From contig NZ_MDCO01000001.1 in the NCBI RefSeq assembly GCF_001746205.1, forward strand, positions 381,896 to 445,895: a stretch of DNA of 64,000 bases, in the 5' to 3' direction. The DNA comes from Brachyspira hampsonii (GTDB lineage Bacteria; Spirochaetota; Brachyspiria; Brachyspirales; Brachyspiraceae). Made by a program: the position numbers and the translations under genes. Position 1 is the stretch's first letter. Each line of letters starts with the position of its first letter. The notes under the pieces are model-generated. The model was not told where the DNA came from, did not search any database, and worked only from the letters and a program-made list of their open reading frames with translations. Below are positions 46,086 to 55,685 of this stretch, one piece after another.

Positions 46086-46652
46086 TTATTTAAGAGATTT
46101 ATCCAATAATTCACATATATTATTTAGTAAATCCTCTTTTTTTATTTTTTTATTATTGTCATCTTTAACCCAGCGAAGTATTACAGAAACTAAAGCACCA
46201 GAAAAAAACTGCGACATAATTTTTGTTTTTTCAATATCATCACCTTTCATAGTTTCATCTAAGTAGTCTATGAATATTTTGTATAATGATGAAATAAATA
46301 ATGATGTATTATTATAGTCTATTAATGATATATTAAAATATTGTTTATTATCATCGAAGTAATTAATAACTTTTTCTAATATTTTTCTATAGTTCTTTCT
46401 AAAATCGTATATAGAGTTATCCTTTCTTAATTCTTTTATGATATCCTCTTTTATATCATCTATAATAGAATTTAAAAGTTCTTCTTTATTATTAAAATGA
46501 TCATAAAATGTAACTCTATTTACTAGTGCATGTTCGCATATCTCTGTTACGCTTATATCTTTTAATGAATTGCTTTTTAAAAGTTCAAGTAAGGATTCTT
46601 TTAAAAGTTTTTGAGTTTTTATAATTCTTAAATCTTTTTTATCATTTTTCAT
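46086..46652 (-). CDS. TetR-family transcriptional regulator
   Basis: 188 residues. The N-terminal HTH is ITV-type: LKDISVTEICEHALVNRVTFYDHFNNKEELLNSI matches the TetR consensus (T-x-x-x-I-x-x-x-A-x-V-x-x-x-T-F-Y-x-H-F). The C-terminal ligand-binding domain is unremarkable. It is divergent from the TolC-RND efflux genes, so it probably represses them. Ligand unknown. Confidence 0.88.
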   Translation of the reverse strand: MKNDKKDLRIIKTQKLLKESLLELLKSNSLKDISVTEICEHALVNRVTFYDHFNNKEELLNSIIDDIKEDIIKELRKDNSIYDFRKNYRKILEKVINYFDDNKQYFNISLIDYNNTSLFISSLYKIFIDYLDETMKGDDIEKTKIMSQFFSGALVSVILRWVKDDNNKKIKKEDLLNNICELLDKSLK

Positions 46653-46772
46653 GTATAAAGTATGCCATATATTTCAATAAAAATAAAGTTTATAATAAAA
46701 ATGTTTTGCAATTTTTATATAATAAATATTATTGCATTAGTGTACTTCCTAAGGCTAGTATAAATAAAATTA

Positions 46773-46889
46773 GTTTTAGACTTATTTCAATACTACTTGA
46801 AAAGATTATGTATAAAATTTAGTAATTTATAAATTATAAAAATAATGTTTTATATGTTGTATAATTTATTGTTTTAGTATATAAATATC
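46773..46889 (+). repeat. Partial copy of the dispersed TIR element
   Basis: The left end reads TTAGACTTATTTCAA, close to the ends of the 21562-21823 element. About 72 bases later, the 44-base segment 46846-46889 matches 21651-21694 with about four transitions. The G+C-rich right half is missing. Confidence 0.5.
46858..46886 (+). promoter_or_regulatory. Promoter-like segment in the repeat, upstream of the efflux operon
   Basis: TTGTAT at 46858-46863, a 17 bp spacer and TATAAA at 46881-46886, oriented toward the efflux operon about 210 bases away. Both boxes and spacing are kept relative to the copy at 21663-21691. Confidence 0.35.
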
Positions 46890-47018
46890 ATTAAGTATTT
46901 ATATAAATAAGAATATATTGATAAAAATTCAAATCATAAAAACTATTGTATAATATATTAAGATGTTTATATAAAAAAATTAAAATATATATAATTTACA
47001 AAAAATTAAAAATGTAGT

Positions 47019-47053
47019 TTATCATACAATAGTAATTTTATTGTACTTGATAA
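47019..47053. promoter_or_regulatory. Imperfect palindrome, candidate TetR operator
   Basis: TTATCA-TACAATA and TATTGTA-CT-TGATAA pair perfectly apart from a two-base bulge, separated by 7 bases. The site ends 51 bases before the efflux gene start. No T-run follows on the plus strand, which argues against a terminator. Confidence 0.35.
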
Positions 47054-47104
47054 AAAAACTAAAAATAATAAAATGTATACAATATTTTTAATAGGTGTTA
47101 TAAA

Positions 47105-48610
47105 GTGTTAAGGAAATTGATATATATTATTATTTTACAGTCAGTTTTTTTTAATTTTTTTATTTTTGCTCAAACTAATAACAATATAGTACTTCCATAT
47201 ACTCAATACATGGAGAGAATAAAAATCTTAATACCAGAGATGAAATTAACAGCATCTCAAGAAAGTAATGCATATAATAATTTAACTAAAGCAAAAAGCT
47301 CAGGCGATGTAAAGTTCGATTTGCAGGCTGGTGCTATAGGAAAGCAAAGTCATTTTGATGAATATAGTTTTTTACCAACATCAGATTTTAGTTATAATGG
47401 TTTTAGAATAGGTGCAGGTTTCAGCGGACTTATACCCTACTCAGGAACTAGATGGTCTGTAGAAATTAAGCATGACAGTTTTTTTGGTGATTTCAAAACA
47501 GGAGATATTTCTCTTCCTGTAGATACTCCATTTGGTACAGTAAATGGCAAATTGCCGAATATGAGTACCAATGATTTTAAATACTATTCTCCAAGCATAA
47601 GAATACAAATAGCTCAGCCAATACTTAGAGACTTTTTCGGAAAACTAGACAGATACCCAATTAAAGATGCAGAATATCAGCTTACTATAGCTAAGTTAAA
47701 AAGAATGATAGATGATAACAGCGTATTAACCTCTTATCAGAAAATATATTATCAATGGATAATGGCAAGAAAATTAATAGCTTTGTATGATGCGATGATT
47801 AGAGAAGCAAGAAGTTTTGAAAATCAGGTATATAGAAGATATTCAAGCGGAGTTATAGATAATGACTCATATCAGAATGCAAGAAGACAAACTTTGAAAT
47901 ATATAGAAGCAAAAGATAAATCAGAATTGATGCTAAAAAAAATTATAAGAAATATAAAGTTCTTCATACCAGAAGAGAATATTATACCAAACGAAGATGA
48001 TTGGACTCAGACTCTTGAAACTTCTATTAATGCCAAAGTGGATATAGTGCCTTTTTTAGAAAGTGCTCAGGGACAAATGGCTTATCAATTAAAACTAAGA
48101 AGCGAATATGCACTCTCTATAATGAAAAATAATGCATTGCCGGACTTATCAATAGTAGGAAGCGTATCATTATCAAGTTTGGACGACAGCGGGTATTTTA
48201 AATCTTTTTCTACTATGACAAATGTTGATTATTTTGTAGGTCTTATGTTTTCTTATCCTATAGGCGGACGAGATGCCAAAGCTAAAATGGAAGATGCTTA
48301 TGCTGCTTTGAATGCTGTTACTGCTGACTTTGACAGAGTGAATAGGGATTTTGATGTGCAGATAGGTACTTATTATGATGAGTTTGAAGCGTATAAAAAA
48401 ATGCTTGAAAACAAAAAATTAGAAGTTAATGCTATAGTATCAAGAATAAATACTCAAAATGCCAAATTCAGACAGGGGCGTTTACCTATAGATGAGATAA
48501 TAAATGCTAGGCTTGATTTAGCACAGGCAAGAGCAGAGCTTTTAAATCTTGAATATATGATAATAAGTACTGTAATGGACTATAATTCTCTGGTGCTTCT
48601 TAGTAATTAG
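47105..48610 (+). CDS. TolC-family outer-membrane efflux protein
   Basis: 501 residues with a signal peptide (MLRKLIYIIILQSVFF, ending near FAQ). The mature part shows two long coiled-coil halves (VYRRYSSGVIDNDSYQNARR and NAKFRQGRLPIDEIINARLDLAQARAEL) that match the repeated OEP motif of TolC-like channels. It would provide the outer-membrane exit for the RND pump that follows. The start is GTG, with AGGTG 7 bases upstream. Confidence 0.83.
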   Translation: MLRKLIYIIILQSVFFNFFIFAQTNNNIVLPYTQYMERIKILIPEMKLTASQESNAYNNLTKAKSSGDVKFDLQAGAIGKQSHFDEYSFLPTSDFSYNGFRIGAGFSGLIPYSGTRWSVEIKHDSFFGDFKTGDISLPVDTPFGTVNGKLPNMSTNDFKYYSPSIRIQIAQPILRDFFGKLDRYPIKDAEYQLTIAKLKRMIDDNSVLTSYQKIYYQWIMARKLIALYDAMIREARSFENQVYRRYSSGVIDNDSYQNARRQTLKYIEAKDKSELMLKKIIRNIKFFIPEENIIPNEDDWTQTLETSINAKVDIVPFLESAQGQMAYQLKLRSEYALSIMKNNALPDLSIVGSVSLSSLDDSGYFKSFSTMTNVDYFVGLMFSYPIGGRDAKAKMEDAYAALNAVTADFDRVNRDFDVQIGTYYDEFEAYKKMLENKKLEVNAIVSRINTQNAKFRQGRLPIDEIINARLDLAQARAELLNLEYMIISTVMDYNSLVLLSN

Positions 48611-48672
48611 CGAATTATTAGTTTTATTAAAAAAAACAATAATAAATTAATTTTGTGTTGGAAAAATAATAT

Positions 48673-51600
48673 ATGAATAAAATTATAGAACTATTTGCAA
48701 AAAACAGATTATTAGTTAATGTAATCATTTTAATAACTTTAGCAGTTGGAATATACTCTTATCTTAATATAAAAAAAGAGGCATTTCCATCTACAAACTT
48801 TGATGTTATGATAGTGCAGGTTATATACCCTGGAGCTTCTCCAGAAGATGTTGAACAATATGCTATGATACCAATAGAAGATGAGCTTCAGACTATAGCT
48901 GGTATTGATGAGTTTTATTCTATAATAATAGAAAATGCAGGAATACTTACTATAAGAATAGATATGAATTTAAAAGATTCAAGACCTGTAAAAGATGAAA
49001 TATTTAGAAGACTTCAGAATGCTCCTAATGTATCAAAAGATGTTTCAGAAATCAAAATTTTTGAAGCCAATGCAAACAGAATGCCTATATACAATTTGGG
49101 TATAAGATTTAAAGAAGGACAGGAAGGAAGCGAACAAGAACTTTATGATATATCAAAAAGGTTCGAAAAAGAATTAAAATATGTAGACGGAGTTGCAAAT
49201 ATAGAAGTATACGGAAGAACAGACCCAGAAATACAAATACTAGCTGATCCTTATAAATTAAGAGAATACTATACTTCATTAACCGAAATCATACAGGCAT
49301 TATCTTTAAGAAATATACGCTCTACAAGCGGAAGTATGAAGCCTTCGGAAAGTGATAACTTAGAAGATAAAAATAAACTTCTTGTTACTACAGGGCAATT
49401 TCAAGACCCTTTATCTATTACAAATGTTATAGTGCGTTCTATATTTAACGGACAGCCTGTAAGAATTGGAGATATTGCAAGAGTTGAAGAATTATTCGTC
49501 GATAAAAGTGTGTATATGAGAGTTAATAGTAAGCATGGATACTCTATAAATATAATAAAAAAAGAAGATGCTGATATATTAAAAACTATTGATAATGTTA
49601 ATCAATATTTTGAAAAAAATAAATCTACCATTCCAAGCAATATAGAAATAGTTCCTATGGCTGATAACTCAAGAACTATTACAGACTTGCTTAATGCAGT
49701 TTCTTCAAATATTATAACAGGTTTTATCATCATATTTATAATACTTATAATATTTCTGGATTTTAAGAGTGCAGTATTCACTTCGCTTGGAATGCTTATA
49801 GTTATATCAGTTTCACTTATTTATATGACATATTCTGGAATTACTTTCAATATAATATCTCTCGGAGGAATCATAACCGTACTTGGTATGATAGTGGACA
49901 ATTCTATAGTAGTGTCAGAAAATATTTTTAACTATCATCAAAGAGGTATAAGAGGTCTTGAAGCTACAAAAAATGCTGTAGGAGAAGTATTTATGCCTAT
50001 GCTTGTTTCTACTCTCACAACAGTTGCATCATTTGCTCCTATAATATTTGTTACAGGTACTATGGGAAGATTAATTAATCAGTATCCTAGAGTTGTTATT
50101 GTGGCATTAGTAGTGAGTATTTTTCAGGCTGTTTTGCTTCTTCCAAATAACTTAATCACTAAAGAAGAACTAACAGGCGAACATAAAAGAAAAAGATTTA
50201 ATTTTAAAAATCCGCTTGATTTTGATAAAGATAAATTATTTGATAAATTAAAAATTCCTTTTGTTAAGTTTTTAAGATTTACATTAAAGTTTAGGTATAT
50301 TGTTCTTATATTTTTTATAGTTACATTGTTCATTACTCTTTTAATAGCAAAAGTAATATTTTCTAAGTTTACTTTAATTTATGATACAAGTGCTGATGTT
50401 ATAGTAGTTAATATCGATACAGGTGTTGGAAGTTCTATATACAAAACAGAAAAATATCTTCAGCAAGTAGAAAATATTATATATGAAACAATAAATACCA
50501 ATGATATAGTAGCAGTATACAGTTTACTTGGAAAGCAATTAGATAAAAATACTGTAGAAGTATCGGAAGAGATGGATAATCTTGCCGGTATTATGATATA
50601 TTTAGTACCTGCTAATAACAGAGAAAAGATAGCTTATGATATAGCAGATGATTTAAATGCGGCTATAGAAAAAAGCACAATAAAAGATGAATTATCATTA
50701 ATCACAGTAAATACTAAACTTCCTATAAATCCCGGAAAAGCAGTTGATATAAAGATAATAGGAAATGACACTGCTATGGTTAAAGAAGTAAAAGATAAAA
50801 TGAAAGAGCATCTTTTAAGTTTAAATGGAGTGGTTAATTACGATGATGATGATAAAATAGGACAGGAAGAATTGAGAGTAATATTTGATTATGACAGAAT
50901 GTCAGAACTTGGAGTTAATGTAGCTTATGCAGCAAGAGAATTAAGAGCGGCTTATGCTGGAATAGTAGCCACTTCAATTCAGCAGTTTGAAAATAAATTA
51001 GACTTCAGAGTAAGATTAGATAAAAAATATACTTATGACACTAATGTACTTAATAATCTTTATATACCGAATACATATAACAGACTCATACAATTAAAAG
51101 ATATAGCACATATATATATCACAAACAATCAGTCAAGCATAAGACACTATAACGGTAAAAAATCTATAACTATGACTGCAGATCTTGAACAGGGAAAAAA
51201 TACTGCCATACAAGTAACTTATGCAATGCAGGACTATTTTAATTCTATATCTAAAGATTATCCTAATATAAGCGTAGAGTTTGCAGGAGAGGTAAAAGAA
51301 ACTAGAGGATCTATAATAGGTATTGCATGGGGATATTTAATTGCCATAATAGCTATATATGTAATACTTCTGCTTCAGTTTAATAAATTCGTTCAGCCTT
51401 TTATGATACTTGGTATAATACCTTTTGGAATAATCGGCGTTATACTTGGATTTGCAGCCCATAGAATGCCTATGTCATTTGTAGGTGCTGTTGGTATAGT
51501 TGGGCTTGCAGGAATTGTTGTGAATAATGGTATTATAATGGTTGATTTAATAAACAGAATACTTGAAGGAGGCAATATACATAACAAACAAGATGTATTA

Positions 51601-51846
51601 AATGCCGTTGTGGAAGGTGCAGGAGACAGATTCAGAGCCATATTTCTTACAACTGTAACTACAATATTCGGACTCCTTCCAACTGTTTATGGTATAGGAG
51701 GAAGTGCCGATTTAATCGTACCTATGGTTATGGCTATGGCTTACGGACTTTTATTTTCAGCACTTTTAACATTGATTCTTCTGCCTTGTCTTTTTATGAT
51801 ATCAGCAGATTTGAAGCTTATAAAAATAAATTATAAAGATAATTAA
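48673..51846 (+). CDS. RND-family efflux pump subunit
   Basis: 1057 residues with the RND layout of 12 membrane helices and two large periplasmic loops. The first helix is followed by AFPSTNFDVMIVQVIYPGASPEDVE, a hallmark of the HAE family. The helix 4 motif reads GMIVDNSIVV where AcrB has LVDDAIVV, and the helix 10 region reads VVNNGI where AcrB has its relay lysine. The proton relay therefore differs from that of AcrB, as in a large known subfamily. It is coupled to the TolC-like gene (62 bp gap). No periplasmic adaptor gene is adjacent. Confidence 0.9.
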   Translation: MNKIIELFAKNRLLVNVIILITLAVGIYSYLNIKKEAFPSTNFDVMIVQVIYPGASPEDVEQYAMIPIEDELQTIAGIDEFYSIIIENAGILTIRIDMNLKDSRPVKDEIFRRLQNAPNVSKDVSEIKIFEANANRMPIYNLGIRFKEGQEGSEQELYDISKRFEKELKYVDGVANIEVYGRTDPEIQILADPYKLREYYTSLTEIIQALSLRNIRSTSGSMKPSESDNLEDKNKLLVTTGQFQDPLSITNVIVRSIFNGQPVRIGDIARVEELFVDKSVYMRVNSKHGYSINIIKKEDADILKTIDNVNQYFEKNKSTIPSNIEIVPMADNSRTITDLLNAVSSNIITGFIIIFIILIIFLDFKSAVFTSLGMLIVISVSLIYMTYSGITFNIISLGGIITVLGMIVDNSIVVSENIFNYHQRGIRGLEATKNAVGEVFMPMLVSTLTTVASFAPIIFVTGTMGRLINQYPRVVIVALVVSIFQAVLLLPNNLITKEELTGEHKRKRFNFKNPLDFDKDKLFDKLKIPFVKFLRFTLKFRYIVLIFFIVTLFITLLIAKVIFSKFTLIYDTSADVIVVNIDTGVGSSIYKTEKYLQQVENIIYETINTNDIVAVYSLLGKQLDKNTVEVSEEMDNLAGIMIYLVPANNREKIAYDIADDLNAAIEKSTIKDELSLITVNTKLPINPGKAVDIKIIGNDTAMVKEVKDKMKEHLLSLNGVVNYDDDDKIGQEELRVIFDYDRMSELGVNVAYAARELRAAYAGIVATSIQQFENKLDFRVRLDKKYTYDTNVLNNLYIPNTYNRLIQLKDIAHIYITNNQSSIRHYNGKKSITMTADLEQGKNTAIQVTYAMQDYFNSISKDYPNISVEFAGEVKETRGSIIGIAWGYLIAIIAIYVILLLQFNKFVQPFMILGIIPFGIIGVILGFAAHRMPMSFVGAVGIVGLAGIVVNNGIIMVDLINRILEGGNIHNKQDVLNAVVEGAGDRFRAIFLTTVTTIFGLLPTVYGIGGSADLIVPMVMAMAYGLLFSALLTLILLPCLFMISADLKLIKINYKDN

Positions 51847-51917
51847 AAAATATACTATTTACAAATAATATAAAAAAATATATTATACTTTAAGATAAAA
51901 TTAATATCGGAGATAAG

Positions 51918-52940
51918 ATGAAAATATTAGGTATAGATACTTCATGCGATGATACTTCTGCGGCTATAGTTGAAGATGGAAAAAATGTACTTTCTTCAGT
52001 ATTAAGCTCATCAATAGATGCCCACAAAGAATTTCAGGGAGTAGTTCCTGAAATTGCGGCAAGAAAACATTTAGAAGCTATACTATATGTCATAGATAAG
52101 GCATTAAAAGATGCAGACACTACTTTAAATGATATAGATTTATTTGCCGTTACTAACAGACCGGGGTTGTTAGGTTCCCTGCTTGTAGGGGTGGCAAGTG
52201 CAAAATCATTGGCATTTTCCTTAAATAAACCATTACTAGCCTTGGATCATATAGCAGCACATATTTATTCTCCTCACCTTACAAATGATATAGAGTTTCC
52301 TTATATAGCGTTAGTAGTATCCGGAGGACATACTATAATAACAGAAGTTCATGATTACGGTGAATATAAAGTTATAGGCACTACTTTAGATGATGCTGTT
52401 GGAGAGGCTTATGATAAAGTTTCAAAATTTTTAAATCTAGGATATCCGGGCGGACCTATAATAGACAGATTAGCTAAAGAAGGAAACAAAGAAGCAATAA
52501 AATATCCTATTGTATTATTAAATGGCATAGATGAATTTAATTTTTCATATAGCGGACTTAAAACAGCATGCGTTTACTCTACAAAAAAATATCTTAAAGA
52601 AGGATACGAAGCAACTAATGAAAATATAGCGGCAGCTTTTCAAATAAGTGCAATAGAACCTCTATATATTAAGACTTTAAAATATGCTGAAAAAAGCGGT
52701 ATAAAAAGAGTTACATTATCTGGAGGAGTAGCATGCAATAGTTATTTGAGAGATAGATTTGGAAACTCTAAAGACTTTGAATGTTATCTTCCTGCTTTAA
52801 AATATACAACCGATAACGCGGCTATGGTTGCAGGGCTTGCTTACTATATGAAAGATAAACAGGATTTTGCTGATTATAATTTAGATTGCTTCTCAAGAGT
52901 TCTGAATAAAAAATATAATAAAAATAAAAGTGCTAAATAA
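51918..52940 (+). CDS. tsaD: tRNA threonylcarbamoyladenosine synthase catalytic subunit TsaD
   Basis: 340 residues with the Kae1/TsaD hallmarks: MKILGIDTSCDDTSAAIVEDG start, the metal-binding HIAAHIYSP (H-x3-H), VSGGHT and GGVACNSYLRD. It transfers the threonylcarbamoyl group to A37 of ANN-decoding tRNAs, with TsaB/TsaE elsewhere. RBS GGAG. Confidence 0.95.
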   Translation: MKILGIDTSCDDTSAAIVEDGKNVLSSVLSSSIDAHKEFQGVVPEIAARKHLEAILYVIDKALKDADTTLNDIDLFAVTNRPGLLGSLLVGVASAKSLAFSLNKPLLALDHIAAHIYSPHLTNDIEFPYIALVVSGGHTIITEVHDYGEYKVIGTTLDDAVGEAYDKVSKFLNLGYPGGPIIDRLAKEGNKEAIKYPIVLLNGIDEFNFSYSGLKTACVYSTKKYLKEGYEATNENIAAAFQISAIEPLYIKTLKYAEKSGIKRVTLSGGVACNSYLRDRFGNSKDFECYLPALKYTTDNAAMVAGLAYYMKDKQDFADYNLDCFSRVLNKKYNKNKSAK

Positions 52941-52989
52941 GATTATAATTGAGTAGAAATTTATTTACTATAATCAATTATAAAATAGA

Positions 52990-53075
52990 GTTATTTAAAA
53001 ACTAAATAAATGTTTTAGGTTATATTATTTTTATATATAAAATAATTTATTAATATGTTTTGAAACGAGTATAAT
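52990..53075 (+). repeat. Possible degenerate remnant of the dispersed element
   Basis: ATGTTTTAG and TATATAAAATA parts resemble the promoter segment of the element, followed by GTTTTGAAACGAGTATAAT (from about 53057), which resembles its right terminal repeat. The interior is missing. Similarity is only by eye and could be chance in AT-rich DNA. Confidence 0.25.
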
Positions 53076-53094
53076 TATTAAAATTAATGCAATA

Positions 53095-53145
53095 AAAAAG
53101 AATGATAACTAATTATTTTATAATCAATTATCATTCTTTTATTTA
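53095..53145. terminator. Bidirectional terminator between tsaD and purB
   Basis: AAAAGAATGATAA (from about 53096) and TTATCATTCTTTT (to about 53141) give a long stem extended by inner pairs with two mismatches, around a short loop. T-runs lie on both strands, fitting the convergent flanking genes. Confidence 0.8.
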
Positions 53146-53152
53146 ATTAAAA

Positions 53153-54445
53153 TTATATTCCAAACCTTTTCATTATAACATCAATATTTCTTAAATAGTA
53201 TGCATAATCAAAGCAGTCATCAATTTCCTGCGAGCTTAAATATTTTGTAATATCTTCATCTTTATGGACATTCTCTCTGAAGTCTTCATTATTTAGCCAT
53301 CTTTTCATTGCATTTCTCTGCACCCATCTATAGGCATTATCTCTGTCAATGCCTTTATTAACTAAACTTATCAATATTCTTTGACTGAATATCAAACCGC
53401 CTGTTTTTTCAATATTAGCCTTCATAGCCTCTGGATATATTAAAAGTTTATCTACTATATCAATAAATTTATTAATAGCATAATCAACGGCAATAGTAGA
53501 ATCTGGAAGTATAACACGTTCTACAGATGAATGGCTTATATCTCTTTCATGCCAAAGTGTAATGTCTTCCATAGAAGCCAATGCATTACCTCTTACAATT
53601 CTTGCTAGTCCAGATATTCTCTCGCAAGTTATAGGATTTCTTTTATGAGGCATGGCTGATGAACCTTTTTGTTTTTCGCTGAAATATTCCTCTGCTTCTC
53701 TTATATCTGTTCTCTGCAAATTTCTGATTTCTGTAGCAAATTTTTCTAATGAACTAGCCACTATTGCCAATGTAGTAAGGTACTGTGCATGCCTATCTCT
53801 TTGAATTATCTGAGTAGAGACTTTATCAGCTTCTATTCCTAGCTTTTTACAAACAATCTCTTCTATTCTAGGATCAATATTACTATAAGTACCTACTGCT
53901 CCTGATAGTTTACCTACAGAAACCTGTTTTTTAGCTTCCTCTACCCTTTTTATATTTCTTTCATTTTCATCATACCATAATATAAATTTTAATCCTAATG
54001 TCATAGGCTCAGCATGTATACCATGTGTTCTTCCTATACAAGGAGTATATTTATGTTCTTTTGCTCTTCTTAATAAAACCTCTGATAATCTTTTCAAATC
54101 ATCAAGTATTATCTCAGCAGATCTTTTCATCATTACAGCCAATGCAGTATCTTTAACATCGCTTGAAGTTAAACCTTTATGTATATACTGTCCTCCTTCT
54201 CCTACATTTTCCTGAACGGCAGTTACAAATGAAATTATATCATGATTAGTTTCTTTTTCTATTTCGGCAATTCTCTCTACTGTAAAAGTTGCTTTTTCTT
54301 TAATATTTTTTACTGCCTCATGAGGAATCTCTCCTATTTCAGCCATAGCCTCACAAGCAGCAATTTCAACATCAAGCATAACCTGAAACTCATTTTGTAA
54401 GCTCCAAAGTTCTCCCATTTCTTTTCTAGTATATCTTTTTATCAT
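53153..54445 (-). CDS. purB: Adenylosuccinate lyase
   Basis: 430 residues of the fumarase/aspartase superfamily, with TNHDIISFV, IGRTHGIHAEPMTLG and the signature loop GSSAMPHKRNP. It catalyses two steps of purine synthesis (SAICAR to AICAR and adenylosuccinate to AMP). Monocistronic, convergent with tsaD. Confidence 0.95.
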   Translation of the reverse strand: MIKRYTRKEMGELWSLQNEFQVMLDVEIAACEAMAEIGEIPHEAVKNIKEKATFTVERIAEIEKETNHDIISFVTAVQENVGEGGQYIHKGLTSSDVKDTALAVMMKRSAEIILDDLKRLSEVLLRRAKEHKYTPCIGRTHGIHAEPMTLGLKFILWYDENERNIKRVEEAKKQVSVGKLSGAVGTYSNIDPRIEEIVCKKLGIEADKVSTQIIQRDRHAQYLTTLAIVASSLEKFATEIRNLQRTDIREAEEYFSEKQKGSSAMPHKRNPITCERISGLARIVRGNALASMEDITLWHERDISHSSVERVILPDSTIAVDYAINKFIDIVDKLLIYPEAMKANIEKTGGLIFSQRILISLVNKGIDRDNAYRWVQRNAMKRWLNNEDFRENVHKDEDITKYLSSQEIDDCFDYAYYLRNIDVIMKRFGI

Positions 54446-54599
54446 AGATTATTTATCCTTAATATAAAAAATTATAAAATAATAAATTATTATAGATAAA
54501 ATTATAAATTTTTCAATTATTTTTTAATAGTTGTAATTTACAAAAAAAGAATTAGAATTATTGCATTAAAATATTTTTTTAATATACGGAGCAATTAAA

Positions 54600-55622
54600 A
54601 TGGAAATTTATGACTTAAGAAGCGATACTATTACAAAACCAAGCGAAGAAATGCGTAAAGCAATATACAATGCAGAATGCGGTGATGATGTTTATATGGA
54701 AGATCCTACAGTAAATAAACTTCAGGAAATTGCTTGTGATATAACAGGAAAAGAAAAAGCAATATTCGTTTCAAGCGGTACTATGGGTAATTTAATACCT
54801 ATGATGATATTAGGAAGAAAAACTAGACAGGTACTTTTAGAAGAAGAGTCTCATATAATACATTATGAACTTGGAGGTGTTTCATCTTTGGCTGATATAA
54901 TACCATTACCTGTTAAAGCTGAAAGAGGAATATTAACTAAAGATATTATTAAAGATTATTTAAAAGAACAGCCTTATTATATGTCATCTGTTAATATAGT
55001 AGAAGTAGAAAATACTCATAACAGACATGGAGGTTCTGTTTATCCTATAGAAATATTAAAAGAATTGCATGATTTCACTAAATTAAAAAATGTTCATCTT
55101 CATATGGACGGGGCAAGAGTTTTCAATGCATCTATAGCAAGCAAAGTATCTGTAAAAGAAATAGCTTCAAATACTGATTCAATAACTTTCTGTTTATCTA
55201 AAGGCTTAGGTGCTCCTATGGGTGCTATGATATGCTCTAATAAGGATTTTATTGATGAAGCATTTAGAATAAGAAAATTAATAGGAGGTGGAATGAGACA
55301 AATAGGACTTATGGCTGCTGCAGGAATATATGCTTTAGAAAATAATATACCGTCATTAGAGGAAGATCATCAAAAAGCAAAAAAAATAGCAAAAGCAATA
55401 CTTGATTCTGGAATGGGAACTCTTAATTTAGAAAATGTAGAAACTAATATTGTAATAGCAGATACAGAAAAATCATCATCAGAAATATTGCTAAAACTTT
55501 TAGAAAAAGGAATCAAAGCAAGTTCTTTTGGTGATTATAAAATAAGATTTGTTACTCATAGAGATATAAGTATGGCTGAAATAGATAAAGTTTGCGAAAT
55601 CATCAAAAGTTTAAAAATATAA
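54600..55622 (+). CDS. ltaE: Low-specificity L-threonine aldolase (beta-eliminating lyase family)
   Basis: 340 residues starting MEIYDLRSDTITKPSEEMRKA. Characteristic elements are the SSGTMGNL loop, HLHMDGARVFN with the conserved Asp, and the PLP Lys in FCLSKGLGAPMGAM. It cleaves threonine to glycine and acetaldehyde. RBS CGGAG is 7 bases upstream. Confidence 0.9.
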   Translation: MEIYDLRSDTITKPSEEMRKAIYNAECGDDVYMEDPTVNKLQEIACDITGKEKAIFVSSGTMGNLIPMMILGRKTRQVLLEEESHIIHYELGGVSSLADIIPLPVKAERGILTKDIIKDYLKEQPYYMSSVNIVEVENTHNRHGGSVYPIEILKELHDFTKLKNVHLHMDGARVFNASIASKVSVKEIASNTDSITFCLSKGLGAPMGAMICSNKDFIDEAFRIRKLIGGGMRQIGLMAAAGIYALENNIPSLEEDHQKAKKIAKAILDSGMGTLNLENVETNIVIADTEKSSSEILLKLLEKGIKASSFGDYKIRFVTHRDISMAEIDKVCEIIKSLKI

Positions 55623-55642
55623 TTAAGAAACAATCTAATAAA

Positions 55643-55682
55643 AAAGAGTATACTTTTTATTATAAGTATACTCTTTCTATTT
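55643..55682. terminator. Bidirectional terminator between ltaE and the MCP gene
   Basis: AAAGAGTATACTT (55643-55655) and AAGTATACTCTTT (55664-55676) form a 13 bp perfect stem with an 8-base loop, between convergent genes. Confidence 0.85.
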
Positions 55683-55685
55683 TAT

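Larger units (their letters stand above)
46653..47104. other. Divergent intergenic region of the efflux locus
   Basis: 452 AT-rich bases between the TetR gene and the efflux operon. They hold a left-end copy of the dispersed element (46773-46889) with its promoter-like segment, and an imperfect palindrome (47019-47053) close to the efflux start. No further gene or RNA is visible. Confidence 0.6.
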
